Made by a program: the position numbers and the translations under genes. The notes under the pieces are model-generated. The model searched no databases. It was not told where the DNA came from and was given only the letters and a program-made list of their open reading frames with translations. Below are positions 1 through 6,609 of a stretch of 6,662 nucleotides of DNA, in pieces. Each line of letters begins with the position of its first letter. Position 1 is the first letter of the stretch. The stretch covers positions 1 through 6,662 of the forward strand of contig JAMNXX010000279.1 of the NCBI GenBank assembly GCA_023623095.1, given 5' to 3'. This DNA is from Bacillota bacterium. GTDB lineage: Bacteria > Bacillota > Clostridia > Peptostreptococcales > Thermotaleaceae.

Positions 1-1300
1 GCGGGAACTTATCAAAAATCTAGATACCATTCCTTCCCCTTTTGAAGATAGAATCCAGCAGAATGAAAAAAAGATTATTTATTATGAGAGTTCCCGAGGA
101 TGCCCTTATAATTGCAGTTATTGTATTTCATCAACGATCAAAGGTGTTCGATTTTTTTCTTTAGATCGCGTTAAAAAAGATTTAAATATTCTTATAGAAA
201 AATGTGTAAGGCAGGTTAAATTTGTAGATAGGACATTTAATGCAAATAAAGAACATAGTCTTGAGATCATGAAATATCTTGCTGAAAAAGATAACGGATA
301 TACGAATTTTCATTTTGAAATGACAGGAGATCGAATCGATGAGGAAATGCTGGAATTTTTATCGAGGGTTCGAGAAGGGTTGTTTCAATTTGAAATCGGT
401 GTGCAGACTACATATGATAAGTGCGCTGCAAGCATCAATCGGAATGTGGATTTTTGCAAGCTTAGCCGTACCGTCAAAACCATATCTGGGTTTAAAAATA
501 TCCATTTGCATCTCGATTTGATAGCAGGGCTTCCTCATGAGGGGTTTAAGCGATTTAGAGATTCTTTTGATGATGTATACCGGTTAAAGCCTCAAAAATT
601 ACAGTTGGGATTTTTAAAATTGTTAAAAGGATCAAAGATTCGAAAAGAGAAAGATAAATATGGATATATTTTTCAAGAAGAGCCGCCTTATGAAGTTCTG
701 GGAAATGATGCAATCCGGTATGAAGAATTGCTAAAGCTCAAGGGGATAGAGGAAATGCTGGAGAAGTATTATAACTCCGGTGATTTTCAAAATGCCTTAG
801 AATATATATTCGCTCATTTCTACAAAAGCCCTTTTGAATTTTATCAGGATTTGGCGGAATTTTGGGAGTCGCATGGATATCATCATATTTCTCATAGTCG
901 GGATGCATTGTATAAAAATCTTTTAGATTTTTATTTGCAAAAAAATTTCAAGGGACGAGAGATTTTTGAAGAAATTCTAAAATTAGATTATCTCATGCAC
1001 AAAAAAAGTGTTGTTCCGGATTTTCTCCCACGAGTAGAAATCAATGATTTTCAAAATCGAATCCACCGGTTTTTACAAGACAAGAAAAAAGTTGAAAAAT
1101 ATTTACCCCAGTATGCAGAATGGCCTGCAAAGCAGATTGTTAAAAAAGTACATTTTGAATGTTTTCGATATGATGTTTTGGAAATCATTAAAAATCCCGA
1201 TTTAAAGCAAACAGATGAGAAAATAAATGTATTATTATTTGATTATGATGTGAAGCAAAAGATCTTTTATAAATCTAAGTGCCATAAGGTGGAAATTTAA
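1..1300 (+). CDS. B12-binding/radical-SAM protein, DUF4080-type (3' part; start lies upstream of window)
   Basis: The reading frame is open from base 2, giving 432 visible residues; the first in-frame ATG at 269 is internal. Visible residues 34-41 are CPYNCSYC, the CX3CX2C motif that binds the [4Fe-4S] cluster of radical-SAM enzymes, inside an ESSRGCPYNCSYC block. Downstream come FVDRTFNAN, FHFEMTGDRI, FEIGVQTT, LIAGLPHEG and LGFLKLLKGS, matching the barrel strands of the B12-dependent radical-SAM group whose C-terminus is called DUF4080. Relatives carry an N-terminal cobalamin-binding domain before the cluster motif; that part is outside the window, so B12 binding is inferred from the family. 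The C-terminal ~200 residues are charged and aromatic-rich, with no motif I recognise. The substrate is unknown. The next gene starts 18 nt after the stop, so the two are probably co-transcribed. Radical-SAM assignment is firm; the DUF4080 label is from memory of the family. Confidence 0.88.
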   Translation, partial: RELIKNLDTIPSPFEDRIQQNEKKIIYYESSRGCPYNCSYCISSTIKGVRFFSLDRVKKDLNILIEKCVRQVKFVDRTFNANKEHSLEIMKYLAEKDNGYTNFHFEMTGDRIDEEMLEFLSRVREGLFQFEIGVQTTYDKCAASINRNVDFCKLSRTVKTISGFKNIHLHLDLIAGLPHEGFKRFRDSFDDVYRLKPQKLQLGFLKLLKGSKIRKEKDKYGYIFQEEPPYEVLGNDAIRYEELLKLKGIEEMLEKYYNSGDFQNALEYIFAHFYKSPFEFYQDLAEFWESHGYHHISHSRDALYKNLLDFYLQKNFKGREIFEEILKLDYLMHKKSVVPDFLPRVEINDFQNRIHRFLQDKKKVEKYLPQYAEWPAKQIVKKVHFECFRYDVLEIIKNPDLKQTDEKINVLLFDYDVKQKIFYKSKCHKVEI

Positions 1301-1304
1301 AATT

Positions 1305-1312
1305 AGAGGGGG
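1305..1312 (+). promoter_or_regulatory. Ribosome binding site that fixes the start of the membrane protein gene
   Basis: AGAGGGGG sits 6 nt before the ATG at 1319. It directly abuts an in-frame TTG at 1313, leaving no spacer for that codon, so ATG 1319 is the preferred start. Confidence 0.7.
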
Positions 1313-1318
1313 TTGAGT

Positions 1319-2068
1319 ATGAATCTATTCAAAGATATTTGGGAGACAAACAAGGAAATCATACCGAAAGCTTACCGTTTGCTGTTAAAAAACTGGCCGA
1401 TTTTATTTACAGGGATTGTATATTCCATCATTCTGATTTTATTATGGCGTGTGGCATTCATGTTTTGGATTTTGGCAGGGCTCGTGATTACGCTGGTGCA
1501 GAGTGCCATCATTTCAAACTACCTCTATTTGATTGAAAATATTATCCGATACCAGCGCATTACGATGGAAGATTTTAAAGCGGGATTTACGGTGTATATT
1601 TGGAAAATATACGGTATTATGATTGTCATATGGTTTGCCAACTATGGAGCCAGTTTATTTTTAAGCCCCTTATTTAATATCCGGTTGGGGACGGTTTCGT
1701 TATGGTTTTTGGTGAAAGTAGCAGCATTTTTGCTTTTAAATAGCCTTCCTGAAGTCATCTATCAAAAACATTTTTATATTGGAGAAACGTTCCGATACAG
1801 TTTTGAGTTTATAAAAGAAAACTGGATAGATTGGTATATTCCGAATGTCGTATTGGGATTGTTGTTCTATATTGTCATGGGGGACATACGCACTCCTGAT
1901 CTATTGCTGAGAAATCGGATGTTCTCATTTGCTTCTTCAGGAATTCTTCCTTATTTGGTAGGACAGTTGTTATTGGCATATTTGATGATATACAGAGGGT
2001 TGCTGTTTGAAATTTTAAGCGGTACATCCAGGAGAAAAAGAATGTTTATGCGAAATCAGTATCGTTGA
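1319..2068 (+). CDS. Uncharacterised multi-pass membrane protein, 249 aa
   Basis: I do not recognise a family. The start at ATG 1319 is chosen for its 6-nt spacing from AGAGGGGG; an in-frame TTG at 1313 would add only two residues. Hydrophobic stretches at about residues 26-43, 46-71, 96-119, 126-143, 172-188 and 207-228 suggest about six transmembrane helices. The N-terminal ~25 residues form a polar amphipathic lead (MNLFKDIWETNKEIIPKAYR) and the C-terminus is a basic tail (SRRKRMFMRNQYR), so both ends are probably cytoplasmic. There is no cleavable signal peptide, ATP-binding motif or clustered cysteines. The layout is loosely like small clostridial integral membrane proteins of unknown function, and helices followed by amphipathic segments could fit a YciC/DUF975-like fold, but that is a guess. 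It lies 18 nt after the radical-SAM gene and 85 nt before the TPR gene, and is probably co-transcribed with both. Confidence 0.8.
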   Translation: MNLFKDIWETNKEIIPKAYRLLLKNWPILFTGIVYSIILILLWRVAFMFWILAGLVITLVQSAIISNYLYLIENIIRYQRITMEDFKAGFTVYIWKIYGIMIVIWFANYGASLFLSPLFNIRLGTVSLWFLVKVAAFLLLNSLPEVIYQKHFYIGETFRYSFEFIKENWIDWYIPNVVLGLLFYIVMGDIRTPDLLLRNRMFSFASSGILPYLVGQLLLAYLMIYRGLLFEILSGTSRRKRMFMRNQYR

Positions 2069-2141
2069 AGAGGGCGGTTTAAGGATAGACAGGAAAGGGG
2101 TGCTGTTTTCGATATTCTCATTTCATCACGAAAGAGTTTAT

Positions 2142-2148
2142 AGGAGGG
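2142..2148 (+). promoter_or_regulatory. Ribosome binding site that fixes the start of the TPR gene
   Basis: AGGAGGG lies 5 nt before ATG 2154 and is close to the ideal Shine-Dalgarno sequence. It lies inside the longer frame that opens at GTG 2100, which argues that the GTG is not the main start. Confidence 0.8.
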
Positions 2149-2153
2149 CCGCT

Positions 2154-3287
2154 ATGTTTAATAGAATAGAAAAATACTTGAAAGACAGGCTGAAAAACAT
2201 TGTATTTATTGAGTTAAAAGAAGGGCGGGGAGAAAAAGAGCAAAAAATAGACGCATTAAGAGGGATTCCCTTGCCGATTCATGTGAAAGAATTCATGAAT
2301 ATTGTAAAAAAAGAAGAAGATATCGAAGAGATATCTTTTGTCCCAATTATAAAAGCAATGATCGCTTTAATCGGATTGGATAACAAATTTCAGTATATAC
2401 CACAATATAAACAATTTTTATACGTGCTGGATAAGGACATAGAATCGTATATCGGATATGAAGGGATAAAACTTGCAGAAAAAGAACAGCTATGGGATGC
2501 ACTGGTTTACTTTAAAGCGCTGATCGAATTAGATGAAGACAATATCAATGGGTTATATAATTATGCGAGATGTTGTCAAGATATTGCTAAACGGGAAAGC
2601 GATGAAGAAAAAAGAAAGGATATGGAGCAGGAGGCAATGAATGCATTTGAAAAAGTCATCGAAAAGCATCCGGATTTTGCACCTGCTTACTATTATTTGG
2701 GATTTTACTATGCGAATCAGAAGTTGTTTAAGAAGGCCCAATTGACATGGGAGGCATGTTTGCAATCCTGTTCAGAGTCGGATATGTCTGAAGAAAACAA
2801 GCAGGAGGTTGTTCAACAGCTTAAAAATATTGAAGAGGATGTACAATATGAAGAAGGATATTTATTGATCTTGAATGATCAACCCGATTTAGGAATTAAA
2901 AGATTAAAACCGCTGTTGAAAAAATACCCGGATAGATGGAATTTATTTTTTTTAATAGGGCTGGGCTATAGAAAGCTTGGAGAAATTCAACAAGCTATCG
3001 AATATTTTGAAAAGGCGCTAGCGAGCAGACCTACTCAAGCAGAGATCCTAAATGAATTAGGGATATCCTATATCCTATGTAATGAGTTTGAAAAAGCAGA
3101 AAAACATTTGCGAAAAGCAGTCCGGATTAAAGAAAGTGATTCGGAAATATTATGCAACTTAGGAATCGCATATATGGGACAGAAAAAAAACGAGTTGGCG
3201 AAAGAAGTTTTGCAGAAAGCGCTTCAAATAGATCCGGAAAATGAGCGAGTTCTCGAGTGTTTAAAAAAGTTAGATACAATTTGCTAA
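2154..3287 (+). CDS. Tetratricopeptide-repeat (TPR) protein, 377 aa
   Basis: The start is ATG 2154, 5 nt after AGGAGGG; the frame stays open up to GTG 2100, but that codon lacks a well-spaced site. There is no signal peptide or membrane segment, so the protein is likely cytoplasmic. Residues 1-98 are a charged, non-TPR N-terminal region (LRGIPLPIHVKEFMNI, FVPIIKAMIALIGLD). From about residue 99 onward TPR units follow: about 99-132, 133-174 (interrupted by a charged insert, KRESDEEKRKDMEQE), 175-208, 228-260, 262-295, 296-329 and 330-363. The last three are textbook, for example GLGYRKLGEIQQAIEYFEKAL and NLGIAYMGQKKNELAKEVLQKAL. TPR arrays are protein-binding scaffolds and reveal no enzymatic role. 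It is the last gene of the radical-SAM/membrane/TPR unit and its stop codon runs into the terminator stem. A role as partner or assembly factor for the neighbours is inference from position only. Confidence 0.9.
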   Translation: MFNRIEKYLKDRLKNIVFIELKEGRGEKEQKIDALRGIPLPIHVKEFMNIVKKEEDIEEISFVPIIKAMIALIGLDNKFQYIPQYKQFLYVLDKDIESYIGYEGIKLAEKEQLWDALVYFKALIELDEDNINGLYNYARCCQDIAKRESDEEKRKDMEQEAMNAFEKVIEKHPDFAPAYYYLGFYYANQKLFKKAQLTWEACLQSCSESDMSEENKQEVVQQLKNIEEDVQYEEGYLLILNDQPDLGIKRLKPLLKKYPDRWNLFFLIGLGYRKLGEIQQAIEYFEKALASRPTQAEILNELGISYILCNEFEKAEKHLRKAVRIKESDSEILCNLGIAYMGQKKNELAKEVLQKALQIDPENERVLECLKKLDTIC

Positions 3288-3318
3288 TAACATCGATATA
3301 TCGATGTTATTTTTTATA
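3286..3318 (+). terminator. Rho-independent terminator after the TPR gene
   Basis: Bases 3286-3311 form a perfect 26-bp palindrome centred between 3298 and 3299. It can fold as an 11-bp stem with a TATA loop, followed by TTTTT and then ATAT. The stem is AT-rich (CATCG is its GC core), so it is of moderate strength. It starts within the TAA stop (3285-3287). The opposite strand has no T-run, so it should work only on the + strand. Confidence 0.8.
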
Positions 3319-3391
3319 TTTAAATTTTTAATGAATTTTTGTATCGATAAGTATAACAGCATGCTGGAAGAAGATATGTGAAGGAAATCAC

Positions 3392-3420
3392 TAGTCTGAT
3401 TTTATAAATTATAGTATAAT
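3392..3420 (+). promoter_or_regulatory. Candidate promoter for iorAB
   Basis: A perfect -10 box TATAAT lies at 3415-3420. At a 17-nt spacing the -35 position is TAGTCT (3392-3397), a poor match to TTGACA, and there is no extended -10 TG. If used, transcription would start near 3427 and leave a leader of about 257 nt before iorA. In such AT-rich DNA the -10 match alone is weak evidence. Confidence 0.35.
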
Positions 3421-3473
3421 AATTCTAATATGAATAATCTCAATTACGCATTGATATTCGGATTTTTCAATTA

Positions 3474-3506
3474 TTTTCTATATTCCATATGGTTCGGTAT
3501 AGAAAA
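3474..3506 (+). repeat. Inverted repeat in the iorA leader
   Basis: TTTTCTATA (3474-3482) pairs with TATAGAAAA (3498-3506); two further G-U pairs can extend the stem inward, leaving a loop that contains the small palindrome CCATATGG. No T-run follows, so it is not a simple terminator. It could be an RNA hairpin or a protein binding site. Confidence 0.4.
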
Positions 3507-3683
3507 ATTTCCTGGGAAAAGATTTTAGGAAATGCATCTGGAATGAACGGAAAGTGTTGCGAAATGAAAAGGTGGCAAGCATATTCATTTTATTTTTGAA
3601 ATTCAATATCCATGAGGCGAAATTAAATTTAGCGACATTAGGGAATTGAAACGAAATAGGGTTCAACAAAGGAGAGTGAGACG

Positions 3684-5468
3684 ATGAAAGAGCTTTTAAC
3701 AGGAAATGAGGCGATTGCACGTGGAGCTTATGAAGCAGGAATTACTTTTGCTTCTGCTTACCCTGGAACGCCTAGCACAGAGATTTTAGAGAATATTGCA
3801 TTATATAAAGATTCTGTTTATGCAGAGTGGGCTCCGAACGAAAAAGTCGCATTGGAAGGAGCGATCGGAGCATCCATTGCCGGAGCGAGAGCGCTTGCAG
3901 CAATGAAGCATGTGGGGGTAAACGTTGCAGCAGATCCGCTTTTTACTTTTGCTTATACTGGTGTTAATGGTGGCTGTATCCTTGTATCAGCGGATGATCC
4001 GGGGTTGCACAGTTCCCAGAACGAACAGGACAATCGCTATTATGCAAAATCTGCAAAGATTGCCATGATAGAGCCTAGTAACAGTCAGGAGGCCAAAGAT
4101 TTTGTAAAAATTGCTTTTGAAATCAGCGAGAAATATGATACCCCCGTATTGCTTCGAGTTACAACGAGGATCTGCCACAGCAAAAGCCTGGTGGAGATTG
4201 GAGAAAGAGAAAATAGACCGATTTTGCCATATCAAAAAAATATACCGAAATATGTGGCAACTCCTGCAAATGCCCGTGTACTCCATGTAAAGGTGGAAGA
4301 AAGGCTGAAAAAGCTAGAAGAATTTAGCAATGCCACCGAATTAAATCGAATCGAATGGAATAGCAAAAAAATAGGGATCCTTTCTTCAGGTGTGGCATAT
4401 CAATATGCCAAAGAAGTATTCGGAAAGGATGCGTCTTATTTCAAATTAGGTTTCACTTATCCTCTGCCGATGAAAAAAATTAAAGAATTTGCAGAGCAAG
4501 TAGAAACTTTATATGTCATCGAAGAATTGGAACCCTATATTGAAGAACAAGTAAAAGCAGCAGGAATTCAATGCATCGGAAAAGAACTGATTCCGAAGGT
4601 AGGGGAATTAAATCCCGACATTATCGCAAAGGCAATTCTTAAAGAAGAAAGACCGACTATTCAAATTGACGAAGTTTCGGCAGTAGGAAGACCTCCAACG
4701 CTATGCGCCGGATGTCCACACAGAGGTTTTTTTTATGTGCTGGCAAAGAAAAAAAATATCATGGTTACGGGCGATATTGGATGCTATACGCTCGGTTCGG
4801 CCGAACCGCTGTCTGCTGTTGATACGGTAATTTGCATGGGAGCTAGTATCAGCGCAGGACACGGTGCACAAAAAGCTTTTGCTGTCAATGGGGTAGACAA
4901 AAAAGTTGTCAATGTAATTGGAGACTCAACCTTTTTCCATTCTGGCGTGACAGGACTTATGAATATTATTTATAATAGGGGCAACTCGATTACGGTTATT
5001 TTAGACAATCGTACGACAGGAATGACAGGGCATCAGGAAAATCCGGGAACAGGGTATACGCTTCAGGGAGACTCTACTCATGAAATCAATATTCCTATGC
5101 TTTGTCAGGGACTAGGTATTAAGAAGGAAAACATCTATGTGGTTAATCCACTGGATTTAGAAGCATGCAGTCAGGTACTGGATGAGGCATTCAAAAAGGA
5201 AGATCCTGTTGTCATTGTGACAAAGTGGCCCTGTGCTCTTAAAAAACTAACCCCTAAAGACAAACAACAATTCAAAGTAGAAAAAACGGTTTGCATAGTC
5301 GATGAAAGCAAGTGCAAGTCTTGTAAAATTTGCATGAAAACAGGATGCCCTGCCATTTCTTTTGATGATAAGGCCTATATCAATGAAAATATGTGTGTTG
5401 GCTGCGAAGTTTGTTTACAAGCATGTCCCTTTGACGCGATTGTAAAGGCAGGTGAATCGAATGACTGA
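3684..5468 (+). CDS. iorA: Indolepyruvate:ferredoxin oxidoreductase, alpha subunit, 594 aa
   Basis: This is the catalytic subunit of the thiamine-diphosphate enzyme that converts indolepyruvate (and other aryl pyruvates) plus CoA to the aryl-acetyl-CoA and CO2, reducing ferredoxin, in fermentation of aromatic amino acids. The start at ATG 3684 is 9 nt after AAAGGAG and gives the family N-terminus, GNEAIARGAYEAGI followed by AYPGTPSTEI. Residues 1 to ~180 form the pyruvate-oxidoreductase-type pyrimidine domain, with the conserved acidic stretch YAEWAPNEKVALEGA at 47-60. CAGCPHRG (341-348) and GDIGCY (363-368) open the TPP-binding domain; GDS (413-415) to DNRTTGMTG (441-449) is the TPP/Mg motif. 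The C-terminus holds two [4Fe-4S] sites: C544, C547, C550, C555 (CX2CX2CX4CP, the spacing usual for IorA) and C571, C574, C577, C581 (standard ferredoxin spacing). Length is near the usual 590-650. It overlaps iorB by 8 nt. All expected key residues are present, so it looks functional. Confidence 0.96.
   Translation: MKELLTGNEAIARGAYEAGITFASAYPGTPSTEILENIALYKDSVYAEWAPNEKVALEGAIGASIAGARALAAMKHVGVNVAADPLFTFAYTGVNGGCILVSADDPGLHSSQNEQDNRYYAKSAKIAMIEPSNSQEAKDFVKIAFEISEKYDTPVLLRVTTRICHSKSLVEIGERENRPILPYQKNIPKYVATPANARVLHVKVEERLKKLEEFSNATELNRIEWNSKKIGILSSGVAYQYAKEVFGKDASYFKLGFTYPLPMKKIKEFAEQVETLYVIEELEPYIEEQVKAAGIQCIGKELIPKVGELNPDIIAKAILKEERPTIQIDEVSAVGRPPTLCAGCPHRGFFYVLAKKKNIMVTGDIGCYTLGSAEPLSAVDTVICMGASISAGHGAQKAFAVNGVDKKVVNVIGDSTFFHSGVTGLMNIIYNRGNSITVILDNRTTGMTGHQENPGTGYTLQGDSTHEINIPMLCQGLGIKKENIYVVNPLDLEACSQVLDEAFKKEDPVVIVTKWPCALKKLTPKDKQQFKVEKTVCIVDESKCKSCKICMKTGCPAISFDDKAYINENMCVGCEVCLQACPFDAIVKAGESND
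5450..5454 (+). promoter_or_regulatory. Ribosome binding site for iorB inside the end of iorA
   Basis: AGGTG, preceded by AAAGGC, lies 6 nt before ATG 5461. An in-frame GTG at 5452 is part of this site itself, so it is unlikely to be the start. Confidence 0.6.
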
Positions 5469-6048
5469 TGTAAAAAATATTTTATTGGTGGGAGTAGGGG
5501 GACAAGGAATTATTTTAGCGAGTAAAATTTTAGCGCAAGGACTCATTGCTGCAGGATATGATGTAAAGATGTCAGAGGTTCATGGGATGGCGCAGCGAGG
5601 AGGCAGTGTAACAACACAAATCAGATATGGATCAGATGTATACTCTCCGATCATTGGGAAAGGGCAGGCAGATATTATCGTAGCATTTGAAAAAATGGAG
5701 TGCTTGCGCTGGATAGATTATCTCAAAACGGAAGGGAAAGTCGTTGTCAATGACTATGAGATTCCTTCTGCACCAATTCTAGCCGGAAAGGCGAAATATC
5801 CAGAAAGAATTCTCGATGTATTAAAAGAAAAAATAGATATGACGGTTATCGAAGCTGCAGACATAGCAAAAAATGAGTTGGGAAATATAAGAACACTAAA
5901 TATCATTATGCTGGGAGCCCTTATAAAAGCATTGAAAATTGACGATATCAATGTGGACTGGAAAGAAATCATTAAAAACAACGTCAAATCAGAACATGCA
6001 GATTTAAATATTCAAGCATTTCAAAAGGGAATGGAACAGGTAAAATAA
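5461..6048 (+). CDS. iorB: Indolepyruvate:ferredoxin oxidoreductase, beta subunit, 195 aa
   Basis: This is the small partner subunit of IorA, belonging to the gamma-type domain family of pyruvate/ketoisovalerate oxidoreductases. ILLVGVGGQG (7-16) is the glycine-rich signature near the N-terminus, followed by KMSEVHGMAQRGGSVTTQIR (36-55), the most conserved block of IorB proteins. Length fits the family (about 190-200 aa). ATG 5461 is chosen over GTG 5452 because AGGTG sits 6 nt upstream; the gene then overlaps the end of iorA by 8 nt (ATGACTGA), a sign of translational coupling and equal production of the subunits. It carries no cysteine cluster, as expected, since the Fe-S sites are in IorA. 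Many genomes place an aryl-CoA ligase (phenylacetate-CoA ligase type) beside iorAB; here no such gene follows. The enzyme is cytoplasmic. Confidence 0.95.
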   Translation: MTDVKNILLVGVGGQGIILASKILAQGLIAAGYDVKMSEVHGMAQRGGSVTTQIRYGSDVYSPIIGKGQADIIVAFEKMECLRWIDYLKTEGKVVVNDYEIPSAPILAGKAKYPERILDVLKEKIDMTVIEAADIAKNELGNIRTLNIIMLGALIKALKIDDINVDWKEIIKNNVKSEHADLNIQAFQKGMEQVK

Positions 6049-6094
6049 AATTCAATATTTTGCGAATGCAAACTTATATTATAAAGATATCAGT

Positions 6095-6138
6095 GAGCCT
6101 GGATAAGAATTAAATTTTGTCTAGGCTCCGAAATTTTC
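6095..6138 (+). terminator. Probable terminator after iorAB
   Basis: GAGCCTGGATAAGA (6095-6108) can pair with TTTTGTCTAGGCTC (6115-6128), a 14-bp stem including three G-U pairs and a 6-nt loop. The stem is stable, but the T-run after it is short and displaced (TTTT at 6134-6137), so termination may be incomplete. It begins 47 nt after the iorB stop. Confidence 0.55.
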
Positions 6139-6411
6139 TAAAGGACGGCATTCAAAAAAGAATAAAAAAGAAAAGAATGGCTCATAATAGTTCTGATTTG
6201 CTTGCGCTCTTATGTAGATCATGTTAGGCAATAAAAATTGATTTACTTGTTTTATATGGATGACAATTGGAATGATTTAAACCGGATTTTCTGTATTCAG
6301 CGGAAATAAATTTTTCTAAACCACAGGATTGATCAGAGAAAATTTTTCAGAGGTTGTGTCACATATGTTTGACTACTCTATATAGAAATAAATTTTTATA
6401 TAAAATTCTAA
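6139..6411. other. Gene-free AT-rich region upstream of the rRNA promoters
   Basis: I see no gene, tRNA or clear promoter. It contains the direct repeat GAAATAAATTTTT at 6303-6315 and 6385-6397. The last ~35 bases (about 6375-6411) are almost pure A/T immediately before the first -35 box, the position of an UP element that contacts the RNA polymerase alpha subunit and boosts rRNA promoters; that role is inferred from position and composition. Confidence 0.5.
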
Positions 6412-6440
6412 TTGACATAATTCGATATTTATGATAAGAT
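6412..6440 (+). promoter_or_regulatory. rRNA operon promoter P1
   Basis: The -35 box is a perfect TTGACA (6412-6417), then a 17-nt spacer, then -10 box TAAGAT (6435-6440) preceded by TGA, an extended -10. The AT-rich tract just upstream could serve as an UP element. The start site is expected near 6447. Position about 165 nt ahead of 16S fits the outer of two tandem rRNA promoters. Confidence 0.85.
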
Positions 6441-6448
6441 TTATTTTG

Positions 6449-6468
6449 TCGCCGCTCGGAGGCGGTGA
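6449..6468 (+). other. GC-rich hairpin in the rRNA leader between P1 and P2
   Basis: TCGCCGCT (6449-6456) pairs with GGCGGTGA (6461-6468) around a CGGA loop, an 8-bp stem with two G-U pairs. It is an island of GC in an AT-rich leader and lies at the very start of P1 transcripts. No T-run follows, so it is not a terminator. Confidence 0.6.
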
Positions 6469-6490
6469 AGAAATTGGCAACAAAAATAGA

Positions 6491-6519
6491 TTGACAGCTT
6501 ATAAAAAAAATGATATACT
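6491..6519 (+). promoter_or_regulatory. rRNA operon promoter P2
   Basis: A perfect TTGACA (6491-6496), a 17-nt spacer and TATACT (6514-6519) with an upstream TGA (extended -10) make a near-consensus vegetative promoter, stronger by sequence than P1. The start site is expected near 6526, about 80 nt before mature 16S. Confidence 0.88.
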
Positions 6520-6544
6520 AAAAAAGTCGGTTTTATCACGAACC

Positions 6545-6607
6545 AAATTTCTTTGAACCTTGAAAATAAAATAGCGTAAGGTAAGGCCAGTCAATTTAAA
6601 AAGAAAT

Positions 6608-6609
<2 letters not shown>
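6545..6609 (+). other. 16S leader with boxA-like element and inverted repeat
   Basis: AAATTTCTTT (6545-6554) is the exact reverse complement of AAAGAAATTT (6600-6609), so the leader can fold back as a 10-bp stem that ends at the predicted 5' end of mature 16S. The left arm overlaps TTTCTTTGAA (6548-6557), which resembles the boxA antitermination element of Gram-positive rRNA leaders. The following GAACCTTGAAAATAAAATAG (6555-6574) resembles sequence commonly found just ahead of clostridial 16S genes. Function as an antitermination or RNase processing site is inferred. Confidence 0.5.

Larger units (their letters stand above)
3319..3683. other. Non-coding gap before iorA, with a possible long leader
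   Basis: No credible gene lies here; a minus-strand open frame across 3478-3720 overlaps the start of iorA and its product looks like no protein I know. The gap holds a promoter candidate near 3392-3420, an inverted repeat at 3474-3506, and a weaker one (AAATGAA 3562-3568 with TTCATTT 3584-3590, followed by TATTTTT). I looked for T-box, SAM, and other common riboswitch signatures and found none. The ribosome binding site AAAGGAG at 3668-3674, 9 nt before the ATG, closes the gap. Confidence 0.6.

Noticed and set aside
269..1300. Start of the radical-SAM gene at the ATG at 269
   Set aside because: The frame is open from base 2 and the CX3CX2C cluster motif lies at 101-124, upstream of that ATG, so the gene starts before the window.
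2100..2153. GTG at 2100 as the start of the TPR gene
   Set aside because: It has only an AGGAAAGG run directly abutting it, while ATG 2154 has AGGAGGG at 5-nt spacing.
3451..3484. Promoter from TTGATA (3451) and TATATT (3479)
   Set aside because: The spacer is 22 nt, too long for a vegetative promoter.
3478..3720. Minus-strand 80-codon open frame before iorA
   Set aside because: It runs into the start of iorA and its own ribosome binding site, and its product resembles no protein I know; treated as chance.
6312..6347. Terminator-like hairpin TTTTCT/AGAAAA followed by TTTTT
   Set aside because: Only six AT-rich pairs with a 19-nt loop and no gene upstream to terminate.
6369..6402. Third rRNA promoter from TTGACT (6369) and TATATA (6397)
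   Set aside because: The spacer is 22 nt and no -10-like box lies at 16-18 nt.
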